This document shows positions 55,653 to 64,000 of a DNA stretch of 64,000 bases, in pieces (positions within the stretch are counted from its first letter, which is position 1; every line of letters begins with the position of its first letter). A program made the translations under genes and the position numbers. The notes beneath the pieces are model-generated. The model did not search any database, was not told the origin of the DNA, and saw only the letters and a list, made by a program, of their open reading frames with translations. Origin of the DNA: a bacterium (GTDB lineage: Bacteria > Bacillota_I > Bacilli_A > RF39 > UBA660); NCBI GenBank assembly GCA_019423565.1, contig JAHZBE010000002.1:1-64000 (forward strand), given 5' to 3'.

Positions 55653-55792
55653 AACTCCTCCATTTATAATAAACTAGAAAATTTATCATATTTAATATTG
55701 TAATCAACTATAAGAATTATAACATATTTATGTACTATTTTGAATAGTTTACATCACATCTAAACCTGGTGATGGGCACTGTGTAGTTTTTA
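55653..55792. other. Intergenic region with an unexplained dyad
   Basis: Mostly AT-rich DNA. CATCAC (55752-55757) and GTGATG (55768-55773) form a dyad around ATCTAAACCTG, flanked by AGTTT repeats. It is unusually GC-rich for the area. It follows the gene ending at 55793 on the minus strand but lacks a clear U-run. Confidence 0.35.
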
Positions 55793-56407
55793 CTATAAAT
55801 ATTTATTTATATCATTTATATATAATTTTAAAATATCATATTGCTTTATATTTTTATTCTTATATCCTAATTCTTTTCTAATTGCTAAAATTAAAGTTTC
55901 AATCTTTGGTGCTTCATTTGATAAATAATATTTTGTGGATTCTACTTTAGTTAGACCTTTTTTATTTGTCTCGCTATTCATAACAGATATTTTAAAGTCG
56001 GACCAAGCTTTCAATACGTTGTCAGATGCATAAATTGTCATATATTTTTGTTGTTCTCTCAATTCTTCTGTTATATTTTTATTATTTGTAATTTCGGCAT
56101 AAAGAACATTTTTTATTAACCAATCTAAAAATTCAATATATATCTTTTGTCTTTCTTCTCTAATTTGATTTTTAATATTATATCTGTTTTCAAAATATTT
56201 GCCTACCGGTACTGAAACAAACGCTAATAATCCAGTAATCAATGCTACCGAAATCGTTGGATATTTATCAAATACATATTTAATAGCTTTTATTAATAAT
56301 TGTCCTATTTTTATAGAAATATAAACAGCAAATATTAGTAATGCCATTTCCAAAATGAAGTATAATATATCGCGTTTAAAATTAAAAATTTTTTTATTAC
56401 TATTCAT
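55793..56407 (-). CDS. Hypothetical membrane protein
   Basis: A 204-residue protein with two N-terminal membrane helices (about 10-30 and 45-65) and a cytosolic, helical rest. The segment REERQKIYIEFLDWLIK and the end NIKQYDILKLYINDINKYL are amphipathic. GGAG precedes the ATG. It lies 14 bases after the BRO gene, so they probably share a transcript. Small two-helix proteins of this layout are common near phage and defence genes; the function is unknown. Confidence 0.6.
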   Translation of the reverse strand: MNSNKKIFNFKRDILYFILEMALLIFAVYISIKIGQLLIKAIKYVFDKYPTISVALITGLLAFVSVPVGKYFENRYNIKNQIREERQKIYIEFLDWLIKNVLYAEITNNKNITEELREQQKYMTIYASDNVLKAWSDFKISVMNSETNKKGLTKVESTKYYLSNEAPKIETLILAIRKELGYKNKNIKQYDILKLYINDINKYL

Positions 56408-56421
56408 AATTTTCTCCTACT

Positions 56422-57276
56422 TTATTTTGATGTTTCTAGTTGTTCTTCTTTCTTATATTCATAATTTAATCTATTTTGTTTATTAACAACAGATTCTCCT
56501 AAATTTCTTTCTATATCTTCTCTTGCTACTTTTGCTGCATGTCCTCCCATTCTAGCAACCTCTTTATTTTGTTCTAAGCCTTGCGGTTTATGTTTTTCTG
56601 CTAATCTTTTTGTAGTTTCTTCTGATAAATCAGCCAATATTATTTCAATGTTATCCATATTATCTCTTAAAGACTCTTTACGAAGACCTTTATATTGTTT
56701 ATATTCTTTAGCTGTCATACCAGACCATTCTTTATAGATTTCATTAGTTAGTATAGCATATTCTTTACCTTCAGTTATACCATTCTCTTGCCAAATATCA
56801 GTTAATTCTTTTCTATCTTGAATTCCTTTTAATCTTTTTGTAATCCATTTTTCATCATAGCCTTTAGCACGATATATATCTATAGCTCTTTGAGCTGAAA
56901 GTGATGGGTCAAATACTTCGTCAATTCTTTCACTTCCTAATTTAGCTAACCACCCTTTTATTGATTCAGCATTTTTACTAGGAATAGATTCAATTATTCT
57001 AAACATGCCCTCAATATCAACTACATCAGTATTATAATATTTACCATCTGAAGACTTTAATTTCAGTTGGTTACAATTTGTAACCGACTCATTTCCTTCT
57101 TTTTTTAATCTATGTTTTAACACTTTCCAATAATTTCTAGGATTATCACTTTCTGATAAAACTCCTACTATATCAACAACACTAATATAATATTTTTCAT
57201 CTTCTTTATCCCATACGGTTCTTATTGTTTCATTATTAAAAATTTTATTAATTAAATGCATTTTATCCTGATTCAT
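56422..57276 (-). CDS. BRO-family phage antirepressor-like protein
   Basis: A 284-residue protein with an N-terminal BRO domain (residues about 15-110): FNNETIRTVWDKEDEKYYISVVDIVGVL, NYWKVLKHRLKKEG and YYNTDVVDIEGMFRIIESIP. A charged C-terminal region with GGHAAKVAREDIERNLGESV resembles DinD-type ends. Such proteins are DNA-binding antirepressors from phages. The start follows GGAGG within the preceding mini-ORF, so translation is coupled to the AbiEi mRNA. Confidence 0.85.
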   Translation of the reverse strand: MNQDKMHLINKIFNNETIRTVWDKEDEKYYISVVDIVGVLSESDNPRNYWKVLKHRLKKEGNESVTNCNQLKLKSSDGKYYNTDVVDIEGMFRIIESIPSKNAESIKGWLAKLGSERIDEVFDPSLSAQRAIDIYRAKGYDEKWITKRLKGIQDRKELTDIWQENGITEGKEYAILTNEIYKEWSGMTAKEYKQYKGLRKESLRDNMDNIEIILADLSEETTKRLAEKHKPQGLEQNKEVARMGGHAAKVAREDIERNLGESVVNKQNRLNYEYKKEEQLETSK

Positions 57277-57336
57277 TTATAAACCTCCTATTTCATTTTC
57301 AGATAATTCTTTTTCTTTTAATTTTTCATTACTCAT
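57277..57336 (-). CDS. 19-codon ORF at the place of the AbiEii toxin
   Basis: The ATG overlaps the AbiEi stop (ATGAGTAA), the usual coupling between AbiEi and AbiEii. The product MSNEKLKEKELSENEIGGL ends at a TAA directly before the BRO ATG. MSNEKLK resembles the usual start of AbiEii toxins, so this may be what is left after deletion of the toxin. It could also simply be a spacer carrying the BRO ribosome site. Confidence 0.45.
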   Translation of the reverse strand: MSNEKLKEKELSENEIGGL

Positions 57337-57955
57337 ACATCATACCTACATAATCCATAACCACTTCTTTTATACCTAATTTTTCTGCATACAAAGATAA
57401 TCTGACAAGATCTTTATCCTTCCTTTTTATATACTCTCGTACACTATGTTTAATAAGTTCTAAATCCATTCTATTTTTAGATCTAATAATATCACATATA
57501 CATCTTTCGACATCATATGCTTTCACTTTATTACCCATAGGTGTTTCAATTTCAATAAGACCAAGTTTGTAAATATCATTATCAACATAAAACACATTAT
57601 GTTTCCTTAAGTGCACACTACTATAACTTCTTTTTACAGTTATATCATACACTCCATTTGGAGCCTTTGTAGATAAACCATGAAAATACAAAGCCGTCAT
57701 ATGAGAAAATATTACATTAGGCATACTTAAACCAAAAACATAATAATTATCTATAACTTTATTAAAATCAATATAAATACCTGACGCAACTTTTTCTATA
57801 ATACCTTTTTCTTGCATGATTGAAAGATACATTCTGTGTATGCCAAACATATCAAGTTCTTTTGAAGTAATATATCCATTATTTTTTTTCATAAGTTCTT
57901 CAATAATTTCGATATTACTTTTATCCTGAAACCCTTCTATAGTTAATTTTTCCAT
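57329..57955 (-). CDS. abiEi: Type IV antitoxin, AbiEi family
   Basis: A 208-residue AbiEi antitoxin. A winged-helix front (ITSKELDMFGIHRMYLSIMQEKGIIEKVASGIYI) is followed by the C-terminal domain (SHMTALYFHGLS, YDITVKRSY, YDVERCICDIIRSK). AbiEi blocks the AbiEii nucleotidyltransferase toxin and represses its own promoter. The ATG at 57955 follows AGAGG; the longer frame runs into a dinD remnant. No AbiEii gene follows. The upstream inverted repeat fits autoregulation. Confidence 0.88.
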   Translation of the reverse strand: MEKLTIEGFQDKSNIEIIEELMKKNNGYITSKELDMFGIHRMYLSIMQEKGIIEKVASGIYIDFNKVIDNYYVFGLSMPNVIFSHMTALYFHGLSTKAPNGVYDITVKRSYSSVHLRKHNVFYVDNDIYKLGLIEIETPMGNKVKAYDVERCICDIIRSKNRMDLELIKHSVREYIKRKDKDLVRLSLYAEKLGIKEVVMDYVGMMYE

Positions 57956-57961
57956 ATAGTA

Positions 57962-58197
57962 CCTCTTTGACTTTTCTACTGAAATTATATCATGTTCAGT
58001 AGTTTTGTCAACCTTTTTCCTGAATTCAGGGAAATGGTCACTTACTTTGTTATTACTAGTTTCACAAGCAATCATCGCACGTTTTATAACTTTATGAAAT
58101 TTTCACATTTATTATATTCTAGTAAAGACATTAATTTTCTTGATTCCAAAAACTCATTTCCATATTCATCAATATGTTTTATACCTTCAAAAATTTT
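57962..58197 (-). pseudogene. dinD-like remnant under the AbiEi promoter
   Basis: On the minus strand 58197 onward reads KIFEGIKHIDEYGNEF, ESRKLMSLLEYNKCENFI, then after a one-base deletion (near 58092) KVIKRAMIACETSNNKVSDHF. This is the conserved N-terminal pattern of DinD proteins (FExIKHIDExGNE, then ACENSG and DHF). The frame is truncated at both ends, and its last part overlaps the AbiEi promoter. AbiEi appears to have joined here after dinD decayed. Confidence 0.75.
57976..58011 (-). promoter_or_regulatory. AbiEi promoter with inverted-repeat operator
   Basis: On the minus strand TTGACA (58006-58011), a 16-base spacer and TATAAT (57984-57989) form a strong promoter. CTACTGAA and TTCAGTAG (57995-58002 and 57976-57983), 11 bases apart, form a perfect inverted repeat over the -10 box. 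AbiEi is known to bind inverted repeats here. Confidence 0.75.
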
Positions 58198-58295
58198 TCA
58201 ATATATTCTTCTATATACCAAAATTAAAAAAGCAATATTAATCCATCAAATTAATACTGCTCATCATTTAAACTTTAACATAAATTATTCAATAT

Positions 58296-58703
58296 TTATT
58301 TTTTAAACCACATATACATTCCTTCTTCAGCAACTTCTTTTTTTACTTTAAAGCCAAATTTTTCATAAAATCCAACTTTACCATTTGCTGCCAAAAGTTG
58401 TATCATCATTTCTTCGCCATCTTCAAGTGTATCTTTTACTCTATCTAATAGATTATTAATCATTTTTTTACCAATATGTTTGCCTTGATATTCTGGTTTT
58501 ACAATAACATCTGATACAAGTACCATATAACCATTATCTGTTACTAATCTTGCCATACCTACAATATTACCATCTTGAATATATTTAACTGTCATACTAT
58601 TTTTTAAACTTTTTTCTAACAATCTCTTTGACGGACATTTCCAACCTACGGAATTAATCATTTCTAAATATTCTTCATATGTTAAATTATTTTCTTCTAT
58701 CAT
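58296..58703 (-). CDS. GNAT-family acetyltransferase
   Basis: A 135-residue GNAT acetyltransferase. GNIVGMARLVTDNGYMVLVSDVIVKPEYQGKHIGKKMI is the classic strand and acetyl-CoA loop (QGKHIG), and ANGKVGFYEKFGFK closes the fold. GAGGTG precedes the ATG. Acceptor unknown. The 220 bases downstream hold only the dinD remnant and short AT-rich sequence. Confidence 0.9.
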   Translation of the reverse strand: MIEENNLTYEEYLEMINSVGWKCPSKRLLEKSLKNSMTVKYIQDGNIVGMARLVTDNGYMVLVSDVIVKPEYQGKHIGKKMINNLLDRVKDTLEDGEEMMIQLLAANGKVGFYEKFGFKVKKEVAEEGMYMWFKK

Positions 58704-58824
58704 ATAAACACCTCATTACACACTATTTAACTTATCTATTCTACTAGTCAATAAAGTACAATCATCTTCAACTTATAATTATTATAACATATTCTTTTTT
58801 ATTTTATGATTTTAAAAATTTAAA

Positions 58825-58849
58825 AAGATCAACCATTAAAGTTGATCTT
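58825..58849 (-). terminator. Terminator after the HTH/beta-propeller gene
   Basis: On the minus strand AAGATCAAC pairs with GTTGATCTT (9 bp) around TTTAATG and is followed by TTT. Confidence 0.75.
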
Positions 58850-58897
58850 AACAATATAGTTACATTATTTTAAAAAGTATACAATAAATTTTTTCTC

Positions 58898-60721
58898 CTA
58901 ACCAACGGTATGAATATTGCTTTTAAAAGTTGATTCATATTCCCAATTAATTAAATCAAAAGATTTAAGTTTAACTTTTGTTGTGGCAGAATCACCTTGA
59001 CTTAACGTTATAATATATTGATTACCTTTCTTTTCAATTAGATCAATATTACTAATATAATAAATGTTATTTGGTATTTGATTTTTGTATTCAACTTTTT
59101 CCCATTTTGTTCCTTTATCTTTTGTTATATACATGTATGGAAACTCATTCTGTTCATTATTATATAATAAAACAATTCCATTATTTTCATCATACATTAT
59201 AAAATCTTCTAATGTCTTCCTTGAACCATTTTCTGGCAACTCAATAGATTCCCAATCATTACCACTATTTGTCGTTAAATATGCCTTTTTAAATTCCCCA
59301 CTGCCCATTGTCCAATCAGAACCTAATGCAACATATCCAAAGTTTTGATTAGTAAATCCAACTACCCTATGAGGTATATCTTTGTATATATCTTTATTTA
59401 CAATATCAAAACTTTTTTCTTTCCAATTCAAACCATTATCTGTAGATATTTTTAATTTTGGATCTTCTCCATAAAAATATGCAATAGGAACAAGTTCATT
59501 AGTTGAAATAAACCAACTACCATTTGGAAAAGAAATGTCTCTGTAAAAATTTAAAGTATCTTTTACTTCACTTGGTGAAATATCCGTTTTAATCCAATTA
59601 TTACCATAATTTCTAGTAAATAATAATTCATTATTCGTATTTATAAAATAATCTGTTTCCATATTATATCCACTTTTTTTTATATCACCATCTACATTAT
59701 CAAATACGTACTTGTAAACTTCATCAGCAATTATACTGCTGCCATCGCTAAGTGTAATAATTGAATAAATGCCTGGATTTACTTTTCCACCCTTACCCGA
59801 TTTATAATCAATAAAAGATAGTGCCTTTACCTCTTTATTATCCCTCATATCAATAACACTTGTTTCATCAAAAAACTGATTATTTGGATAAATTGATACT
59901 TCATAATTTTTTAAGTTACTCATTTTTATTTGTTTTCTTAAAGGTATTTTTTTAATCTGATTACTTATATATCTAATATTTAAACTCTTTGAATATTCAT
60001 CGACTAAATGTTTATTAATTTCACAATCATTCTTATCTTTACAATTATCCACACTTTTATAGCCAAATTCTAAATTTTTATTTTCGTACCTATAATATCC
60101 ATAACCAACATAATCATAGTTATCATCAAAGAAATTTATTGTAATTCCGAATTTCTTGATATTTCCTTTTTTAGTTAATTGAATACTATAATCATTAATA
60201 TTTGAATTATATTTTTTTATATCATTTGTTTTAGATATAATTTTTAACAACTCATCTAATCCTTTTTTTTCTAAATTGGATACTCCAAAAAATCCTATTT
60301 CATAATGATTATTACCCTCTTTTATATTTGATGGATGATAATATATGTACCTTATTAAAAAAGTCAAAAATATAATTACTATAATAGAAACTATCATAAT
60401 AGATAATTTTCTTATTTTATTTATTAATTCTTTTTTTCTTTGAATTTGATTTTGCTCTATTTTTTCGATTGTTTTGTCTATTTCTTTCTGGATATCAATT
60501 TTTTTATTTTTTCCTCTTTCGCCACATAATATTTCAGATACATCAGCATCTAATATTAAAGCTAACTTTTGTAAAATTGTTATATCTGGAAAACTAAGTC
60601 CCCTTTCCCATTTGCTCACTGCTTTATCAGTTACAAATAACTTATCTCCCAATTGTTGTTGAGTTAAACCTTTTTCTTTTCTAAGGGATGCTATAAATTT
60701 TCCAACCTTGTTATTATCCAT
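58898..60721 (-). CDS. Membrane-anchored HTH regulator with extracellular beta-propeller
   Basis: A 607-residue protein. Residues 5-65 are an XRE-type HTH (LRKEKGLTQQQLGDKLFVTDKAVSKWERGLSFP). One membrane helix (about 108-128) follows. The outer part ends in BNR-like repeats (KISTDNGLNWKEKSF, LTTNSGNDWESIEL, ITKDKGTKWEKV), typical of a Ycf48-type beta-propeller. Thus a cytosolic DNA-binding end is joined to an outer sensor, a one-component membrane regulator. GAGGTG precedes the ATG. Confidence 0.8.
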   Translation of the reverse strand: MDNNKVGKFIASLRKEKGLTQQQLGDKLFVTDKAVSKWERGLSFPDITILQKLALILDADVSEILCGERGKNKKIDIQKEIDKTIEKIEQNQIQRKKELINKIRKLSIMIVSIIVIIFLTFLIRYIYYHPSNIKEGNNHYEIGFFGVSNLEKKGLDELLKIISKTNDIKKYNSNINDYSIQLTKKGNIKKFGITINFFDDNYDYVGYGYYRYENKNLEFGYKSVDNCKDKNDCEINKHLVDEYSKSLNIRYISNQIKKIPLRKQIKMSNLKNYEVSIYPNNQFFDETSVIDMRDNKEVKALSFIDYKSGKGGKVNPGIYSIITLSDGSSIIADEVYKYVFDNVDGDIKKSGYNMETDYFINTNNELLFTRNYGNNWIKTDISPSEVKDTLNFYRDISFPNGSWFISTNELVPIAYFYGEDPKLKISTDNGLNWKEKSFDIVNKDIYKDIPHRVVGFTNQNFGYVALGSDWTMGSGEFKKAYLTTNSGNDWESIELPENGSRKTLEDFIMYDENNGIVLLYNNEQNEFPYMYITKDKGTKWEKVEYKNQIPNNIYYISNIDLIEKKGNQYIITLSQGDSATTKVKLKSFDLINWEYESTFKSNIHTVG

Positions 60722-60750
60722 TACTTCTCACCTCAAAAACATTATACTAT

Positions 60751-60798
60751 AAAAAAAACAAATTTAATATCGACCAATAGTTTAGATAATAAATTTGT
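60751..60798 (-). terminator. Terminator between the helicase and HTH genes
   Basis: On the minus strand ACAAATTTA (60790-60798) and TAAATTTGT (60758-60766) pair and are followed by eight T. The 195-base gap shows no other gene. Confidence 0.7.
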
Positions 60799-60917
60799 GA
60801 TTTTTTAAACTTATCATGCAAATAATTTATGACTTTAAATTATAAATTTTGACAAAAAATTTATTAAAAACTATTCGTAGCAGCAATAATATATTGTCAT
60901 AAATTTTTATTAATATT

Positions 60918-63539
60918 TTAAATACTAATTTTATTTTTAATAATATTAATATCATCATTATTTCTAGTGACAAAATTTCCTACAATTTTATTCATACATT
61001 CAGGTGTCCAATATATTTTTAATTTTTCTTTTGCTCTTGTAATCGCAGTATAAAAGATGTTATGACTTATAACATCACCTACTTCATCATTTATAACAAT
61101 TTTAACTGATTTATATTCTAAACCCTGTGATTTATGAATTGAGGTTGCATAGGCAATAATAAATGGTACTACACTATCCTTTTTATCCTCAACATCATCA
61201 TCATAATTAGCATTAACACTAAAACAAATAATCGTTGATTTATCACTTCTTTCAATTATTTCTAATCCAACATATTGTGCATCGACATCAGAAATGAAAA
61301 TATCCACACTTATTTCAAATGTTATTTTTTCTTCTGTTTTAGTTATTCCTGTTATCACACCCTTTAAATTATTGTATAAAACAGGATAGAATCTATTTAA
61401 ATCATTAAACAAAATAGGATCATCTACTTTATAAGAATTTATTCCCCACTCATATCCGATATTATTGTTATCTGATTGCAAATATCTATTAATGCTATTA
61501 ATTCCATATGGTCCATCATAATTTAAACATAATATAATTTCATCTTTATCGTCCTTTTCAAATATCTTTTCGTTTAAATTATATGACATATCATTATCTG
61601 CTAAATATTCAATTATATCATTATCAATATTTCTAACTTTTTGCCATAAATCTAATAAAACAGGATTTTTAGTTCTAAATGTTCCATCTAATTCTTTTAT
61701 ACAATTACCTGGTAACAAATCCTTGGCAAGCCTAAACCAATTACCAAATTTAATAGATTCTATTTGATAAACATCACCCACTAACAATAATAAATTATAA
61801 TTTTCGTTAGTACTTAACAATATATTCATATCATAATTATCTACAGTACTACACTCATCTATAATTAATAGATCACATAGTTGTGGATTTCTTTTATACT
61901 TATCAATTGTCAAAAATTCAAAATTTTTATTATCAAGTCCTATCCTTCTTTTTAAATTTTCAACTGCAGGATTCGTCTTTGCTAAAAATACAATTTTTCT
62001 GTATTCAAAAATACTAGAAATTATTTTAATAGTTTCCGTTTTTCCACATCCAGCAGAACCATAAATTAAAGCAACTTTTGTATCCACAAACAATTCTTTA
62101 CATATATCATATTTTTTTGAATCTGAAAATTCGTAATCTGTTAACATTTCCCAATCAGCGAACATATTACTATAATCATCATATCCAAATTTTGTAAATT
62201 CATTTAATTTTTGCAAAATTGATATAGTTTCCTGTTCATAACCATTTATATATATATACTTATCACTCTTAATAATTTTTCGACCTTCATGTCTAGGTAA
62301 ATATAATTTTGAATTAAAAACATCTATTAGGTTATCCATATATTCTGACTCCAAATCAATATCACTTATTTTTGTATATATTTTCCAAAAACTATCAGAG
62401 TTATAACTAAGTCTCCTAGAAAATAACTCATGTTCTCTACCATTACTCTCAATGCATTGTAATAAATCACTTATATCAACTTTATGATTTGATAAAGACG
62501 ATGCGTATGGCATTTCATCAAAAGGAATAGAACTCCAATTCAAATATAAATTAGACAACTTATAATTTTCACTAGACATCAGTTGTGATTTTATGACAAT
62601 ATTGTTAAGAGTAAATAACATATACTTCAAAATATTAGCACTGGGCTTATTTTTTAAAATTATATTTCTTGAAAGATTAAGCAAATTTAAAATGTAATTA
62701 GTTTTTGCACCTTTTATCATTTTCTCGCTAAATATGTTATATTGATTATCATTAAATTCAACTATATCTAATAGGTTAAAATTATTACTCATTAAATATT
62801 TCATTAACAAATCATACTCTCCATATCTTGAAGAAATTTTATATTCTAATCCAAATATTTTAGCATAATTATTAAACTCACATGGTCTAATAGCAATCTT
62901 ATAATTATCTATAATTTTAATATTTATTTTTTTACCAAACAAATTTATAGTTCTATCAACGCTAGAAATTTTAATAGCATAATTATCCATAATTTTAATT
63001 CTACTGTAAACAATTATTCTATTAAATTTATTTATATAATCTGTCGCATCAGATAGGGTAACTTCATAAAATACATTTTTATTAATAATTATCGGTTTTA
63101 CTTTTTTTACATAATATTGATTAGCTATTACACCTTTGTTTATATTAAAAGGAACTTTTTTCACATGATTACAAATTTGAAAATAATAATTTTCCATGTT
63201 TTTCTCGATATTTAAAGGAAATGAATATAAGTTTTCCAAAATATCCATATTATACTTAATTTTCATAAATTTTTTTAGTTCAATTAAATAATTAAGATAT
63301 TTTATTAATACTCTTGAAGAACCATCACCATTTGGTAGAGTATGCGATGTTGATATCTGCAAAAATCCATGCAAAGCTCTTAATTCTCTCATATTAGCAC
63401 AACTTTTCATATATTTAACTGATAGTTTATTATTTTCGTGATTAAATTTTACATATCCTTTTATTTTATCAGTAATATATACTCTAAAAAAACAATACTC
63501 AACTAAATATCTAAGATTACTTAATACATTTTTAGACAA
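60918..63539 (-). CDS. RecD-like SF1 helicase with a long unknown N-terminal region
   Basis: An 873-residue protein. Residues 1-470 match no recognised family (DEMPYASSLSNHKVDISDLLQCI and GREHELFSRRL near 342-376 look conserved). The helicase starts at Walker A, YGSAGCGKTETI (about 493-504), followed by LLIIDECST, GDVYQIESI, SIHKSQGLEYKSV and FYTAITRAKEKLKI: SF1B motifs of the RecD type. The start is uncertain. TTG (63539) has a poor ribosome site. The frame stays open for about 40 more codons upstream and looks coding (GSYEALNYIDSKIYDINN), yet contains no ATG, GTG or TTG. Probably a defence or repair ATPase. Confidence 0.75.
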   Translation of the reverse strand: MSKNVLSNLRYLVEYCFFRVYITDKIKGYVKFNHENNKLSVKYMKSCANMRELRALHGFLQISTSHTLPNGDGSSRVLIKYLNYLIELKKFMKIKYNMDILENLYSFPLNIEKNMENYYFQICNHVKKVPFNINKGVIANQYYVKKVKPIIINKNVFYEVTLSDATDYINKFNRIIVYSRIKIMDNYAIKISSVDRTINLFGKKINIKIIDNYKIAIRPCEFNNYAKIFGLEYKISSRYGEYDLLMKYLMSNNFNLLDIVEFNDNQYNIFSEKMIKGAKTNYILNLLNLSRNIILKNKPSANILKYMLFTLNNIVIKSQLMSSENYKLSNLYLNWSSIPFDEMPYASSLSNHKVDISDLLQCIESNGREHELFSRRLSYNSDSFWKIYTKISDIDLESEYMDNLIDVFNSKLYLPRHEGRKIIKSDKYIYINGYEQETISILQKLNEFTKFGYDDYSNMFADWEMLTDYEFSDSKKYDICKELFVDTKVALIYGSAGCGKTETIKIISSIFEYRKIVFLAKTNPAVENLKRRIGLDNKNFEFLTIDKYKRNPQLCDLLIIDECSTVDNYDMNILLSTNENYNLLLLVGDVYQIESIKFGNWFRLAKDLLPGNCIKELDGTFRTKNPVLLDLWQKVRNIDNDIIEYLADNDMSYNLNEKIFEKDDKDEIILCLNYDGPYGINSINRYLQSDNNNIGYEWGINSYKVDDPILFNDLNRFYPVLYNNLKGVITGITKTEEKITFEISVDIFISDVDAQYVGLEIIERSDKSTIICFSVNANYDDDVEDKKDSVVPFIIAYATSIHKSQGLEYKSVKIVINDEVGDVISHNIFYTAITRAKEKLKIYWTPECMNKIVGNFVTRNNDDINIIKNKISI

Positions 63540-63850
63540 ATAATCTCTATCATCTAAATTTTCTTCTATTATTCTATTTATAACATTATTTATATCATAT
63601 ATTTTAGAATCTATATAATTTAAAGCTTCATAACTTCCTTTTACAACTAGTACTAAATTTGTATACTATTTTACCATAAATTTTTATTTTCTTACTAATC
63701 CAATAAGAAAATTTTCGATATTTCAAAAAAATATAATTTTTAAATCACCAATTATGGAATAAAAATTTCTTTAAAATTATACAATTATTAACAAATTCTA
63801 ATTATATAATATAACTATTTTTTTGATAAAATTTAAATATTTCATTGCAT
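63540..63850. other. Gap upstream of the helicase
   Basis: About 310 bases. On the minus strand 63540-63660 continues the helicase frame without a usual start codon, and a -10-like TAAAAT lies near 63670. The rest is AT-rich with no gene or RNA seen. Confidence 0.4.
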
Positions 63851-63881
63851 AAAAAGAGTATTGATATAATTTCAATACTCT
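63851..63881 (-). terminator. Terminator of the truncated right-end gene
   Basis: On the minus strand AGAGTATTGA pairs with TCAATACTCT (10 bp) and is followed by five T, about 20 bases after the stop codon at 63902. Confidence 0.88.
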
Positions 63882-63901
63882 AATATAGTTAACATTTTTT
63901 A

Positions 63902-64000
63902 TTAGTTTTTAAAACCTAATCCATTAAAGAATTTAAGGTTCCCATCTTTACCAAAAGATGCAGTTACATTGCTGCTTCCATCTTCTGCTACCCAAACATA
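63902..64000 (-). CDS. C-terminal fragment of a gene cut by the window edge
   Basis: On the minus strand the frame entering at 64000 encodes YVWVAEDGSSNVTASFGKDG and ends NGLGFKN at TAA 63902-63904, followed by a good terminator. Alternating Gly/Ser/Asn with beta strands suggests a secreted or surface beta-rich domain. Too short for a family. Confidence 0.65.
   Translation of the reverse strand, partial: YVWVAEDGSSNVTASFGKDGNLKFFNGLGFKN

Overview
The window is very AT-rich chromosomal DNA from a low-GC Gram-positive endospore former. Sporulation genes (spoIVA, spoVIF, yunB, an alpha/beta-type SASP), a T-box leader, addA/addB, RNase J, rpsO-pnp, der, engB and nrnA all point to Firmicutes. SpoVIF, YunB and YutD together favour a Bacilli-type lineage over classical Clostridia; species cannot be named from sequence alone. 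TGA and TAA both act as stops, so the code is standard. Nearly all housekeeping genes lie on the minus strand.

Layout. 0-5.7 kb: remains of a mobilizable element: a MobV relaxase, a hairpin-rich non-coding region that may hold oriT, and a large serine recombinase broken by one in-frame stop and preceded by a leader-peptide attenuator. A small orphan gene and a plus-strand NADAR-HD operon follow. 5.8-6.0 kb: tRNA-Gly and tRNA-Cys. 6-21 kb: a PH-domain protein, a thioredoxin, Nudix proteins, T-box-controlled gltX, addA and addB. The two add genes are split by about 3.8 kb of accessory genes, including a candidate type I toxin and a duplicated Nudix/HAD unit. 18.9-21.3 kb: three paralogous kinase-fold genes, one frameshifted. 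21-36 kb: membrane proteins, RNase J facing rpsO-pnp, spoIVA, spoVIF, der, engB and an Rpn-type nuclease. 36-49.6 kb: nrnA, ackA, SASP, yutD-yunB, several acidic tail-anchored proteins, a ferredoxin, a three-gene 2-hydroxyacyl-CoA-dehydratase-like/activase operon, a CcdA-thioredoxin redox pair and a LysM protein with a degenerate amidase domain. 49.6-51.4 kb: an ASCH/ASCH-like/GNAT cassette between 41-bp direct repeats. 51.4-54.2 kb: AI-2E-type and PAP2 membrane proteins, tRNA-Glu and tRNA-Gln, and an XhlA-like protein. 54.3-64 kb: accessory genes: an HD-P-loop fusion, a BRO antirepressor, an AbiEi antitoxin apparently without its toxin and sitting on a dinD remnant, a membrane-anchored HTH/beta-propeller regulator, a RecD-like helicase and a gene cut by the window edge.

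How the parts fit. The core operons serve DNA repair (AddAB), RNA decay (RNase J, PNPase, NrnA), ribosome assembly (Der, EngB, S15) and spore formation. The accessory segments show decay and exchange: nonsense and frameshift mutations, gene remnants and direct repeats. The strongest new candidate is the 30-residue hydrophobic peptide gene at 12917-13009. Its Shine-Dalgarno sequence can be sequestered, and the ends of its transcript can pair with each other, as in type I toxin mRNAs.
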